A stretch of DNA of 64,000 nucleotides from Paludibaculum sp. (GCA_029973955.1 JARKQJ010000218.1:1-64000); one strand, 5' to 3'; shown: positions 1 to 8,389, counted from the first letter of the stretch. Notes: generated by a model not told the origin, from the sequence alone. Program-made: numbers and translations.

Positions 1-16
1 ATACCGCCATGGAAGC

Positions 17-305
17 GTGGCCCCGGGACTGGCGTCGCGGGGGATAAGGGCCGGGGCGTGTGGCCCCGGGACTGGCGTCCCGGGGGATAAGGGCCGGGGC
101 GTGTGGCCCCGGGACTGGCGTCCCGGGGGAAAAGGGCCGGGGCGTGTGGCCCCGGGACTGGCGTCGCGGGGGAGAAGGGCCGGGGCGTGTGGCCCCCGGG
201 ACTGGCGTCGCGGGGGAAACGGGCTAGGAAGCGTGGCCCCGGGACTGGCGTCGCGGGGGAGAAGGGCCGGGGCGTGTGGCCCCGGGACTGGCGTCCGGGG
301 GGGAA
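17..305. repeat. Tandem array of seven 43-bp GC-rich hairpin units
   Basis: Seven head-to-tail units begin with GTGGCCCC at 17, 60, 103, 146, 189, 233 and 276. The period is 43 bp, with one 44-bp step caused by an extra C in unit five. Each unit contains the stem CCCCGGGAC / GTCCCGGGG around a four-base TGGC loop. The stem is perfect in units 2 and 3 and has one mismatch in the units reading GTCGCGGGG. Linkers are GGGCCGGGGC-like, except before units 1 and 6, which have a GGAAGC variant. There are no unique spacers, so this is not a CRISPR array. Open frames through it encode only Gly/Arg/Pro-rich repeats and are not believable proteins. Related hairpins occur at 2717-2737 and 46033-46137. 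Confidence 0.93.
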
Positions 306-1118
306 TTAGGAGGTGCGGCGGATGCGGATGCCGCCGTTGGTGGTTTGGAGGTTGACGGCGGGGCCGCCGTTGCCTAGCTTGAGGTCCATTCTGCGGGGGC
401 CGTGGTCGCGGTCGGTGGCGGCGCCCGGGAAGTCGGAGTGGAGGCCGCCGTTGGTGGTCTGGGCGTGGACGTTGGCCTGGAAGGAAGCGGGGATGGCGAG
501 GGTGACGCCGCCGTTGGTGGTCTCCACGTCCATGCCGGCGCCTTCCCAACGGGAGCCGGCGAGTTCGACATTGATGCCACCGTTCGTGGTGTGGCCTTTG
601 ACAGTGCCGTTGACGGCCGCGAGGTTGATGCCGCCGTTAGTGGTCTGGAAAGCGATGTTGCCACGGACGTTAGCGACGCTGATGCCGCCGTTGGTGGAGT
701 TGAGGTACAGGTCCTGCTGGGCAGGGGTGAAGACCTCGTAGGTGACGCTCCACTTCTGATCGCCCCACTTGCCGCCGACGCCGGAGCGGGGGCCGTTGGC
801 CCTGACCTTGGAGCCGGCGGTTTCGATGCGGATCTCGGAGAGGCGGCTCCTGGCGTCTTCGAGCGAGTCGCCCCAGGCTTCGACCCTGGCGCGGACGAGG
901 ATCTCGTTGCGGTCCCAGGCGGTGACGCGGATGCCGCCGTTGGGGGCTGCGTCGACGGCGAGTTTGCCGGTGGCGGCGACGGTGGATTCCCGCATCTCGC
1001 AGACGCGGTTGGGCTGGCCGTTGTTTTTCCCGCAGGAGAGCGTCTTCTCCTGGGCGGGCATGAGGCAGGCGGAAATAAAAAGGGCCGCTCCAAGGGCGGA
1101 CGCTGTGCGCAGGTTCAT
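306..1118 (-). CDS. DUF4097-like beta-strand-repeat lipoprotein
   Basis: A 270-residue exported protein. The N-terminus is a lipoprotein-like signal with a possible lipobox ending ISAC (Cys18). The second half carries six repeats of the form (S/T)TNGG(I/V/L) spaced 15-40 residues apart (roughly 143, 160, 177, 200, 222 and 262), the hallmark of DUF4097-type beta-helix or adhesin-like domains. Such proteins are often envelope-associated, but their biochemical role is not established, so no function is assigned. Residues 24-45 hold several Cys residues that may form a disulfide. The stop codon directly abuts the tandem repeat array downstream. The neighbour upstream is the DUF1080 gene on the same strand, 57 bp away. 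Confidence 0.82.
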   Translation of the reverse strand: MNLRTASALGAALFISACLMPAQEKTLSCGKNNGQPNRVCEMRESTVAATGKLAVDAAPNGGIRVTAWDRNEILVRARVEAWGDSLEDARSRLSEIRIETAGSKVRANGPRSGVGGKWGDQKWSVTYEVFTPAQQDLYLNSTNGGISVANVRGNIAFQTTNGGINLAAVNGTVKGHTTNGGINVELAGSRWEGAGMDVETTNGGVTLAIPASFQANVHAQTTNGGLHSDFPGAATDRDHGPRRMDLKLGNGGPAVNLQTTNGGIRIRRTS

Positions 1119-1175
1119 GCTGGCACCTCCACCGATTGAAGACGGCCCAATGGCAAAAAAGTTCGGTGAACTCTG

Positions 1176-1808
1176 TTACTTCTTGCCGGCTGCCGGGGCG
1201 GTGGCGGGCAGCTTGCGGAACTGGAGGTTGCGATAGAAGGTGGTGCTCTTGGGGTCGTGGCCCTGGAGAGCGAGGTAGCCCTTCATGAAGGTGTTCTTCT
1301 CGTCGACGAAGTCGGTGATGACCTTATCGTTCACCTTGATGATGATGTGATTGCCGTTGGCGATGATGTGCTGGGTACCCCATTCATCGTTCTTGGTGGG
1401 GCTTTCGAAGTTCTTGTGGAAGTTGTAGAGGGAGCCGGTCTTGACGGGGTCGGAGTGGGTGGCGTTGACCTGCGCTTCGTAGCCCTTGGGGAAGCCGGGG
1501 CCGAACGCGGTGCGGAAGTACATGCCGGAGTTGCCGCCCTGGGTGCACTTGAAGTCGGCCTTGAACTCGCAGTTCTCGCACTCCTCCTTCATCCAGAAGA
1601 GATGGCTGCGGAAGCCGGAGGTCTTGAGAGCGGGCTTGCCGTCTTCCTTGACGACGGTCCAGGCTTCCGGATGTTCGTTGGCCTTCCAGCCATCGAGGTT
1701 CTTGCCGTTCCACATCTTGACCCATTTGCCGGGCTTGGCTGCCTTGTCGGCCGCGCAGATGGGTAGGGCGAGGACCAGGCTGGTAAGGAGAATCGTACGG
1801 AGGTTCAT
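1176..1808 (-). CDS. DUF1080 (3-keto-disaccharide hydrolase family) secreted protein
   Basis: A 210-residue protein with a cleavable signal peptide (residues 1-19, ending CAA) and one DUF1080 concanavalin-like domain. Typical features are WKMWNGKNLDGW-like text near residue 30 (here WVKMWNGKNLDGW), GNSGMYFRT near 90, YEAQVN near 110 and a closing GYLALQGHD segment. Members are usually periplasmic or extracellular and act on or bind glycosides; some are 3-keto-glycoside hydrolases. The ATG at 1808 is chosen because the signal peptide starts there. The frame stays open far upstream (to 4463) only because of base composition. It lies downstream of the FG-GAP gene on the same strand, 70 bp away. 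The exact substrate cannot be told. Confidence 0.87.
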   Translation of the reverse strand: MNLRTILLTSLVLALPICAADKAAKPGKWVKMWNGKNLDGWKANEHPEAWTVVKEDGKPALKTSGFRSHLFWMKEECENCEFKADFKCTQGGNSGMYFRTAFGPGFPKGYEAQVNATHSDPVKTGSLYNFHKNFESPTKNDEWGTQHIIANGNHIIIKVNDKVITDFVDEKNTFMKGYLALQGHDPKSTTFYRNLQFRKLPATAPAAGKK

Positions 1809-1878
1809 GTCCGATATTGTACGGGAAAAGAAGAACGAGGATCTTGCATCGAAAGAGAGGAGGGCGCCCGCGGCGGGG

Positions 1879-3957
1879 CTATTCTCTCCAGGAGGGGAGG
1901 GAGACGTTGGTGCGGTAGTTGGATTCGTTGTAGTCGGGGTTGCGCACGGGTGCGTAGACGCGTTTGGCGGGGGCGGGGCGGTCCTGGGTGTAGATCCAGA
2001 CGGATTTAGTGTCCCAGAGGACGATTTCGTCGCGGGAGTCGCCGGTGAGGTCGAGGACGTTGTAGGCGAGGTCGGGGTGGCCGTCATCGGGGAACATGAC
2101 GACGCGGCGGAGCTCGCCGTCGAGGAGGCCGCCTTCGCGGGGGTTGCCGGAGAGCATGGCGTACTCGATGCCGGCGCCGGTCCAGTTGACGGGGAGGAGC
2201 GGGGTGGCGTGCGGGACGGGTTCGGATTGCTTGAGGAGGTTGCCCTGGTAATCGAACAAAGAGACGATGCCGGGGTTGCGCCAGAAGTTGACGGTGATGA
2301 GCTGGAGGCCGGGGACATCGTTGCGGAACTTGGCGATGGAGGGGGATTGAGCGTGGCCGATGCGGAGGTGCTTGAGGATTCTGCCTTCGCGATCGAATAG
2401 GAGATAGCCTTCGTCGGAGCCGCAGGCGTAGACCATGGGCTGGGCGTTGGGGTCGCCGGAGAAGTTGCCCATGACGATGCCGTCGGCGTGATCGCGGAGG
2501 TCCTTGTCGTGGGACCAGAGTTGGCGGCCGTCGGAGGACCAGAGGGAGTAGCCGAGCATGAACTCCTGGCGGCCGTCGCCATCGACGTCGTAGGGGTAAG
2601 GGAAGTGGCCGGTCTGGCCGTCGCCCTGCCAGAGGAGCTTGAGGTCGTTGGAGAAGACCCAGAAGTATTTGTAGCGGTCTTTGACAAGGATTTCGGTGGC
2701 GCCTGCGGCGCTATGGCCCCGGCCTGACGCCCGGGGGAAATCGCTGGTGGCGCCTTTGCGGCCGGAGAGGTTGAGGAAGGCGAGGGAGTCTCCGCTGTTG
2801 AGTTCGTAGGGGCGCTCTTTGAGGTTGGGGTCCGCCCGGGGCATCCAGGTGGAGGCGCGGAGCTTGCCGGTGGCGCCGTCGAGGATCTGGAGCTGGAAGT
2901 CGCGGACGAGGACGACTTCATTGCGGCCGTCGAGATCGACGTCGTGGATCTGGAACGGCATGTCGTTGGTGAGGAGGCCGTTGCGCGGATCGGGGCGGCC
3001 GGACTGCCAGAGGACTTTGCCGTCGAGGGTGACGGCGGTGAGGCAGGAGATGTGGGAGAAGGCGTCACCGCGGACGCGGGGGATGTTCTGGCCGAAGAGC
3101 ATGTCGATACGGCCGTCGCCATCGAGATCGCCGAAGCGGACATCGCGGCCGGTGCCGAAGCCGGGGGTATCGAATTTCTTCCAGAGGACGGGCTTGGGGT
3201 TGGCGGCGCGGAGTTCGGCGAGCTGCCTTTCACGGGCGGCGATGCGGGCGTTGATTTGGGCGACGGTGGGATCGGCGGCCGACACGGCGAAGTCAGTGAA
3301 GCGGGCGGGGGCGTTGGCGGCGATGCCGGCCTTGCCTTTGAGGATCTCGGAGTCCGTGGTGTCGAAGATGAGCTGGCCGTCGATGAAGGCGCGGATGCGG
3401 GGGCCTTTGGATTCGACGCGGAGGGTGTAGTAGCGGCGGACGTCGTAAGTGAAGGGGGCGGAGGCGAGTTCGCGCCAATCCATGGTGCGGAACTGTTTGT
3501 CGAGCGGCTGGCGGATGGCGAGGCGGGCGAGCTTGCCCTGGGCGAGGCCGAAGAAGTAGTAGTGGCGATTGGTGCGGTAGCGGAAGACGAGGCCGGCGAA
3601 GTGGTCGAAGGAGAGGGGTTTGAGCTTGACCTCGACGGTGGTATCGAACCACTCTTCGTCGCCGGTGATGAAGAGGGGGTTGTATTCGGCGGGGCGGGCG
3701 TTGACGGCGTGCTGTTCGATGTAGGACTTGCCGTTTTCGTCGGAGACGATCCAGGTGTCGTCGTGGACGATGGGGTTGGTCCAAGGTGCGAGGGGGACGC
3801 CGCGGTGGGGGAGGTAGTGGTATTCCTGGATGGCTGCGTTGAGGAGGCCGACGGGAGTGGAGAGCCAGCCGGGGGGATAGCGGGAGAAGTCGTCCTTGAA
3901 GAGGTCGGCGGCTGGGAGGGCGAGGGGGAGGGCGAGGAGAAGGGCGAGTTTCCGCAT
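1879..3957 (-). CDS. Secreted FG-GAP/VCBS-type beta-propeller protein with N-terminal LamG-like domain
   Basis: A 692-residue exported protein with signal peptide MRKLALLLALPLALPAA. Residues about 20-235 look like a concanavalin/LamG-type jelly roll (DDFSRYPPGW, GLVFRYRTNRHYYFFG). From about 270 on there are FG-GAP-like calcium loops: FGDLDGDGRIDMLFG, IHDVDLDGRNEVV, PYDVDGDGRQEFMLG and LDLTGDSRDEIVLWD. This architecture and the tail NPDYNESNYRTNVSLP recall family-11 rhamnogalacturonan-lyase-like proteins, so a pectin-related role is possible but inferred. An odd stretch around residues 402-418 (FPRASGRGHSAAG) is encoded by a copy of the hairpin repeat. No stop intervenes, so the gene appears intact. 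Its start codon falls where the upstream hypothetical gene should end. Confidence 0.82.
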   Translation of the reverse strand: MRKLALLLALPLALPAADLFKDDFSRYPPGWLSTPVGLLNAAIQEYHYLPHRGVPLAPWTNPIVHDDTWIVSDENGKSYIEQHAVNARPAEYNPLFITGDEEWFDTTVEVKLKPLSFDHFAGLVFRYRTNRHYYFFGLAQGKLARLAIRQPLDKQFRTMDWRELASAPFTYDVRRYYTLRVESKGPRIRAFIDGQLIFDTTDSEILKGKAGIAANAPARFTDFAVSAADPTVAQINARIAARERQLAELRAANPKPVLWKKFDTPGFGTGRDVRFGDLDGDGRIDMLFGQNIPRVRGDAFSHISCLTAVTLDGKVLWQSGRPDPRNGLLTNDMPFQIHDVDLDGRNEVVLVRDFQLQILDGATGKLRASTWMPRADPNLKERPYELNSGDSLAFLNLSGRKGATSDFPRASGRGHSAAGATEILVKDRYKYFWVFSNDLKLLWQGDGQTGHFPYPYDVDGDGRQEFMLGYSLWSSDGRQLWSHDKDLRDHADGIVMGNFSGDPNAQPMVYACGSDEGYLLFDREGRILKHLRIGHAQSPSIAKFRNDVPGLQLITVNFWRNPGIVSLFDYQGNLLKQSEPVPHATPLLPVNWTGAGIEYAMLSGNPREGGLLDGELRRVVMFPDDGHPDLAYNVLDLTGDSRDEIVLWDTKSVWIYTQDRPAPAKRVYAPVRNPDYNESNYRTNVSLPSWRE
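2717..2737. repeat. Hairpin-repeat copy inside the FG-GAP gene
   Basis: The + strand reads a CCCCGG arm, a TGAC-type loop and a CCGGGGG arm, preceded by TATGG and followed by GAAAT. This matches the organisation of the units at 17-305 and 46033-46137 (TGG-CCCC...GGGGGAA). It lies in frame within the coding region and adds a low-complexity, basic insert between two beta-propeller loops of the protein. The stem has a small bulge, so the copy is partly decayed or adapted to coding. Confidence 0.6.
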
Positions 3958-4463
3958 GGCGTGCTCGGGCTTATCGTATCAGGGGCCTGGCGGAATTGCG
4001 GCGCGGAGAGTTGGAGGGGTGGGTTCGTTTGGCGGATTTGTTCGAGAAGGAGCCGGTCTGTGCGGCGGGCGTGGAGCCGGAGATGGGCGACGCGGCGGTG
4101 GAGAGCGGCGAAGGCGGGGGCATGGCGGTGCAGGAAGGCGAGGGGTTCAGGGGAAGAGAGGAACTGGCGGTGGAGCTGGTCGATTTGAATGGCGTAGTGC
4201 ATGAGGTGGACGCGGAGGATGGCGCGAGAGGCGGCGAGGGCGCGGGTGGCGGGTTCGGTGAACTGTTCGGAGACGAGGGTGGCGAGGCGGTTGGCTTCGA
4301 ACGCCAGAAAATAGGGCAGCGGGGCGTTGTTGGTGCGGCAGCCGTGTCGGGTGGAGTTTAGGGCGGAGCGGGCCTTGCCTTCGGGGGAGCGGGGTCCGGT
4401 GGAGCGGAGGGCATTAGCGCGGTTGGCGGCGAGGCGGCGCTCGGAGATGGGTTTGTTTGGCAT
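3958..4463 (-). CDS. Conserved hypothetical protein, 3' end unclear (stop apparently lost)
   Basis: The N-terminus MPNKPISERRLAANRANA followed by STGPRSPEGKARSA...RHG is a motif of a widespread family of unknown function in acidobacteria and planctomycetes. Around residues 50-145 it is helical and Arg/Leu-rich, ending near EQIRQTNPP, where relatives commonly end. In this frame there is no stop before 1176, whereas both other minus-strand frames stop at 3971-3981. A one-base indel has therefore probably removed the normal stop, or the protein runs into meaningless Ser/Pro-rich sequence. The 3' coordinate given is simply where the next gene begins. The start codon follows the stop of the preceding gene by 3 bp, so the two are cotranscribed. 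Confidence 0.6.
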
Positions 4464-4466
4464 AAA

Positions 4467-4850
4467 TCACTCCGCCTTGGTGAAGCGATGGAGCGTGTCG
4501 GCGAGGTAGTGTTTGTGGCCGTCGGCATGGTCGTGCTGATCGTGGGCGGTTTGGAGGGCGGGGCTGGCGTGGAACTCTTCGTTCCAGGCGAGTGTGGTGC
4601 GGAGGGCGGCGTTGGTTTGGGAGGCGCTGGATTGGATGCGGAGGTCGAGGGCGCGTGTGGCGATGTGCGCGAGGCGGCGGCGGAGGTAGAGGGTTTCGGC
4701 GAGTTCGTCGGCGAGCATTTGGGTGAAGAAGCTGGAGGGTTGGAACTGCTGGTGGACCGCACGGCGGATGTGCTGGAACTCGGGGGTGGAGGAGAGGGTA
4801 TCGGCGGGGAGGAGGGCGGCGTCGAAGGGGGAATCGGGATGGTTGTTCAT
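4467..4850 (-). CDS. Conserved hypothetical protein (partner of the downstream hypothetical)
   Basis: A 127-residue soluble protein beginning MNNHPDSPFDAALLPAD. The central part (about 30-85) is predicted helical, with FFTQMLADELAETLYLRRRLAH. Near the C-terminus is a His-rich stretch HDQHDHADGHKH that might bind metal. It is not recognised as a named family. Its stop lies 3 bp before the ATG of the next gene, so the two form a translationally close pair. The ATG at 4850 is used because the frame upstream is not protein-like. The AT-rich DNA just upstream (4851-4950) probably contains its promoter. Confidence 0.65.
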   Translation of the reverse strand: MNNHPDSPFDAALLPADTLSSTPEFQHIRRAVHQQFQPSSFFTQMLADELAETLYLRRRLAHIATRALDLRIQSSASQTNAALRTTLAWNEEFHASPALQTAHDQHDHADGHKHYLADTLHRFTKAE

Positions 4851-5292
4851 AGGTTTTCTCGCTGGCCAGATTGTTGCAGGCGAAAAAGCGAATAAAAAGC
4901 GAAATTTACGGGAAGTGATTGAAAAGATTATGTCGATTTTTCTGGAAGAGGCGTGATCGGCTGGCGAGCGGTCTGGGGACAGATCGGTGCTGGCCACCAG
5001 CGGTTGTCGGAGGAGCAGGTGGCCGCTGCCAAGGAACGGGACCGGAAGATCGTCCATGCTGCGGACACGGGAAAAGCGGGGATCGAGATGGTCAAGCCGC
5101 CCGATGGCTGGGCTCATGATGAAGCTGAAGCAACTGATCAACGCGGAGGGACAAGATCGCGTAAGTCCGGCCAACGTCATCGCTGAATTCGATTTCGGAG
5201 ACACCGGGGGCGAGTGGCTCGACCGCCGTGCCGATCTGAACGCGCAGAAGGCCATGGACAGCGACGCAGTGATAGGGTAGGAGTGAATTCCC
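4851..5292. other. Gene-poor stretch, AT-rich promoter part plus possible decayed gene
   Basis: The first 100 bp are unusually AT-rich for this window and probably hold the promoter of the minus-strand hypothetical pair. From about 4953 to 5280 the + strand has two overlapping frames that each look partly protein-like: first a helical, charged segment (LSEEQVAAAKERDRKIVHAAD), then, one frame over, LINAEGQDRVSPANVIAEFD ending at 5280. This pattern suggests a short gene broken by a frameshift near 5100, but no family was recognised. No RNA gene was seen. The end of the stretch supplies a GGTAGGAG ribosome-binding region for the next gene. Confidence 0.35.
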
Positions 5293-6576
5293 ATGATGAA
5301 ACTTGCGTGTTCTCTCCTTGTGATGGCGTCGATGCTGGCGGAAGCGCAGCCGGCTCGCGGGAAGGTGGTGGTGATTTCCTTGGATGGGCTTCCGGCTTAT
5401 GCGCTGGAGGATCCGAAGCTGCCGGTGCCGACGCTGCGGCGGTTGATGAGCCAGGGGGTTTATGCGAGCAAGATCAGCGTGAATCCGACGGTGACGTGGC
5501 CGAACCACACTTCGATGGTGACGGGGGTGGGAGCGGACCAGCATGGGTTGCTGGCGAACGGGACGATTTCGCGGACGGGTGGGTGGCCGCCGATCAAGGT
5601 GGAGCCTTTTATCGAGAAGACGAAGATGGTTCACGTGCCGACGGTCTATGACGCCGTGTACCAGGCGGGGATGACGACGGCGCAGGTGGATTGGGTGGCG
5701 ATCGAGAAAGCGCCGACGATCACCTGGGCGTTCCGGGAGTGGCCGGCGGCGGACGGTCCGCTGGAGAAGGAGATGCTGGCGAAGGGGGTGATCACGGCGG
5801 CGGATCTGGAGGGGTTCACGAAGGCGAACATAGTGTTCCGGGACCAGATCTGGACGCGGGCGGGCGAGTTTCTGATTGAGAACCACAAGCCGGATTTGCT
5901 GCTGTTTCACCTGCTGACGCTCGATTCGGAGCACCACACGTATGGGCCGAACACGCTGGCGGGGCGGACGGCGATGGCGTTTGTGGATTCCTGTGTGGAG
6001 AAGCTCGTGCAGGCGGTGGAGAAGGCCGGGCTGGCGGACAGGACGACGTTTCTGATCGTTTCGGACCATGGGTTCAAGGGGTACAAGAGCCAGGTGCGGG
6101 CCAACATCGCGCTGCAGCAGGCCGGGTTGGGGGACAAGGTGTATGTGTTGCCGGAGGGCGGGACTGCCTATGTGTATCTCTCAGACGATGCGCTGATTCC
6201 GCGGGTGCGGGAGCTGCTGGCGCGCGTGGAGGGCGTGGATCGGGTGATTGGCACGGAAGAGTATGAGGCGCTGGGGTTGCCGACGCCGGCGCAGGATTCG
6301 CAGTTCGGGCAGTTGCTGTTGGCGGCGAAGGAGGGGTATTCGTTTTCGGGGGCGACGGGCGGTCCAGTGACGGCGGCGGTGCCGCAGACGGGGGGGAGCC
6401 ATGGGTATCTGGGGTCAGATCCGGAGATGAACTCGATTTTCATTGCGGCGGGATATGGAGTGACGGCACGGGGGAAGATCGGGACGGTGTCGAGCATCGA
6501 CATCGCGCCGACGATCGCGGAGTTGCTGGGGGTGAAGCTGCCCACGGCGAAGGGGAAGGCGATCCGGCTGCAATAG
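5293..6576 (+). CDS. Secreted alkaline-phosphatase-superfamily nucleotide pyrophosphatase/phosphodiesterase
   Basis: A 427-residue protein with a signal peptide (cleavage near residue 18-21, AEAQP). It belongs to the type I phosphodiesterase/nucleotide pyrophosphatase family, whose members hydrolyse phosphodiester or pyrophosphate bonds using two zinc ions. Metal and catalytic residues are visible: Asp31 in VVVISLDGLP, the nucleophile Thr68 in TWPNHTSM, Asp211/His215 in LDSEHHTYGP, Asp258-His259 in SDHGF, and His370 in GGSHGY. Length is normal. Two in-frame ATGs (5293 and 5296) are possible, both preceded by TAGGAG. The substrate could be nucleotides, phospholipid head groups or other phosphodiesters. 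Confidence 0.88.
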   Translation: MMKLACSLLVMASMLAEAQPARGKVVVISLDGLPAYALEDPKLPVPTLRRLMSQGVYASKISVNPTVTWPNHTSMVTGVGADQHGLLANGTISRTGGWPPIKVEPFIEKTKMVHVPTVYDAVYQAGMTTAQVDWVAIEKAPTITWAFREWPAADGPLEKEMLAKGVITAADLEGFTKANIVFRDQIWTRAGEFLIENHKPDLLLFHLLTLDSEHHTYGPNTLAGRTAMAFVDSCVEKLVQAVEKAGLADRTTFLIVSDHGFKGYKSQVRANIALQQAGLGDKVYVLPEGGTAYVYLSDDALIPRVRELLARVEGVDRVIGTEEYEALGLPTPAQDSQFGQLLLAAKEGYSFSGATGGPVTAAVPQTGGSHGYLGSDPEMNSIFIAAGYGVTARGKIGTVSSIDIAPTIAELLGVKLPTAKGKAIRLQ

Positions 6577-6657
6577 AGACACGGGGGGGTGGACCGATGC
6601 GGGTGGGAATGCGCTAAGCTACTTTCAACATCGCAGTTCGATCTGGGGATCATTTTC

Positions 6658-8337
6658 ATGTCTGGGCCAATGATGCGTCTTTTTGCGGCTGCGGCCGCGC
6701 TCCTGATGGTTTCCTCGTGCGGGCATACGCACACGCCGCCGGGCGGGTCGTCGTCGACGACGCGGGATGGCCGGCTCTCGCCGCTGCTCTCCAACCTGGG
6801 GAAGCTGAACGCGCCGATCACCACGCGATCTTCCGACGCGCAGAAGTACTTCAACCAGGGGCTGACGCTGGTTTATGCGTTCAACCACGCTGAAGCGCTG
6901 CGTTCGTTCCAGGAGGCCGCGCGTGTGGATACGGGGTGCGCGATGGCCTATTGGGGGCAGGCGCTGGCGCTGTCGCCCAACATCAACGATTCCGCGATCG
7001 GGCCCGACCGCGAGGAGCAGGGTGCAAAAGCCATTGCCGAGGCTGTGAAGCGCAAAGCCGGCGTGACCGAGCGGGAAGCCGCTCTGATTGATGCACTGGC
7101 GGCTCGTTTCGAGCAGTCCGGCAAGCCCGAGCGAAAGGTGCTGAACGAACGGTACGCCGCCGCCATGAAGCAGGTGCGCGGGCGATTCCCGGACGATCCG
7201 GACATTGCGACTCTTTACGCGGACTCGGTGATGAACACGATGCCTTGGGACTACTGGCAGAAGAACACGCCGAAGCCAGGGGTGCAGGATGCGCGCGAGG
7301 CACTGGAGAAGACCATCGCGAAGTACCCCGATCACATGGGTGCGCACCATATGTATATCCATCTGTTGGAGGCCTCCGACTTTGTGGACCTCACGGTGCC
7401 GAGCGCGGAGCGGTTGGGGGCGCTGGCTCCGGGAGCGGGCCACCTGGTACACATGCCTTCGCACGTGTTCATCCGGGTGGGCCGCTACGAGGATGCAGCG
7501 GCGGCGAATGAGAGGGCGGTGCAGGCGGATGAGGACTACATCACGCAATGCCGCGCGCAGGGAATCTATCCCGCGGCGTACTATCCGCACAACGTACACT
7601 TTCTCAATGCGGCGCTGGTGATGAGCGGCCGTTCCAAGGAGGCGATCGATTCGGCGTTCAAGGTGGCGACGCGGCACGCGGACCACATGTTGAAGGAGCC
7701 CGGGTTCGGGTTTGCCCAGCTTCTGCGGACGATTCCGGTGATGACGCTGGTCCGGTTTGGGAAGTGGGAAGAGATTCTGAAACAGCCGCAGCCGGCTGCC
7801 GATCTTCCCTATGTCCGCGCCATGTATCACTTCGCGCGTGGTCATGCGCTTGCGGCGCAAGGGAAGCAGCAGGAGGCGCGGGCGGAGTTGGATGCGATGC
7901 GCGCAGCCGCGGCGGACCCGTCGTTGAAGGACGAGAAGGTGTTCGACATCAACTCGCTGGAAAAACTGGCCGGCATTGGGGTGGCGATGCTGGAGGGGGA
8001 GTTGGCGTACCGGAAGAAGGACTGGGGTGGCTCGATTGGAATTTACAGGAAGGCTGTTGAGCTGGAGGACGCTCTGCTCTATAGCGAGCCGCCGGATTGG
8101 ATGCTGCCGCCGCGGCAGTACCTGGGGGCAGCGCAACTGGCGGCCGGCAAATATGCCGATGCCGAGGGGACGTTTCGGGGCGATTTGAAGCGGCACAGGG
8201 ATAACGGGTGGTCGCTGAAGGGGCTGGAGATGGCGCTGCGGAAGCAGGGTCGCGAAACGGAGGCGGGAGACGCGGTGGCGCGCTTCCGCAAGGCCTGGAA
8301 CAGGGCCGACGTTTCGATTGAGAGTTCGCGGTTCTGA
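6658..8337 (+). CDS. TPR-repeat lipoprotein
   Basis: A 559-residue protein starting MSGPMMRLFAAAAALLMVSSC. Cys21 follows a lipobox (VSSC), so it is probably anchored in the outer membrane or periplasm. The mature part is made of helical TPR-like repeats, such as AQKYFNQGLTLVYAFNHAEALRSFQEAARVD near 60-90 and AYWGQALALSPNIN next to it. A conserved His-rich segment DHMGAHHMYIHLLEASD lies near 225-240 and HMPSHVFIRVGRYEDA near 265. These match a family of soil-bacterial lipoproteins of unknown function, so no activity is assigned. Other in-frame ATGs at 6670 and 6673 also keep the signal peptide. Confidence 0.82.
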   Translation: MSGPMMRLFAAAAALLMVSSCGHTHTPPGGSSSTTRDGRLSPLLSNLGKLNAPITTRSSDAQKYFNQGLTLVYAFNHAEALRSFQEAARVDTGCAMAYWGQALALSPNINDSAIGPDREEQGAKAIAEAVKRKAGVTEREAALIDALAARFEQSGKPERKVLNERYAAAMKQVRGRFPDDPDIATLYADSVMNTMPWDYWQKNTPKPGVQDAREALEKTIAKYPDHMGAHHMYIHLLEASDFVDLTVPSAERLGALAPGAGHLVHMPSHVFIRVGRYEDAAAANERAVQADEDYITQCRAQGIYPAAYYPHNVHFLNAALVMSGRSKEAIDSAFKVATRHADHMLKEPGFGFAQLLRTIPVMTLVRFGKWEEILKQPQPAADLPYVRAMYHFARGHALAAQGKQQEARAELDAMRAAAADPSLKDEKVFDINSLEKLAGIGVAMLEGELAYRKKDWGGSIGIYRKAVELEDALLYSEPPDWMLPPRQYLGAAQLAAGKYADAEGTFRGDLKRHRDNGWSLKGLEMALRKQGRETEAGDAVARFRKAWNRADVSIESSRF

Positions 8338-8389
8338 GGTTGGCGAACAGGTCAGCGGTGAACAGGCCGGGTCAAGGACTGTTTGCGGA

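Noticed and set aside
17-305. CRISPR array
   Set aside because: Units are 43 bp with no unique spacers and no cas genes nearby; the repeats are self-complementary hairpins.
17-355. Gly/Arg-rich open frames through the repeat array
   Set aside because: They follow the 43-bp repeats exactly, with frame shifts at each unit; no ribosome-binding site or protein-like composition.
402-1139. Long plus-strand Gly/Val/Ala-rich frame opposite the DUF4097 gene
   Set aside because: Shadow of the real minus-strand gene caused by high GC and strand skew. The same holds for many long frames opposite the genes at 9676-11745, 24735-26549, 35258-37111 and 46735-48009.
1176-4463. A single 1,095-residue protein
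   Set aside because: Its middle part is Ser/Pro-rich wrong-frame sequence of the FG-GAP gene; the two ends are separate known families.
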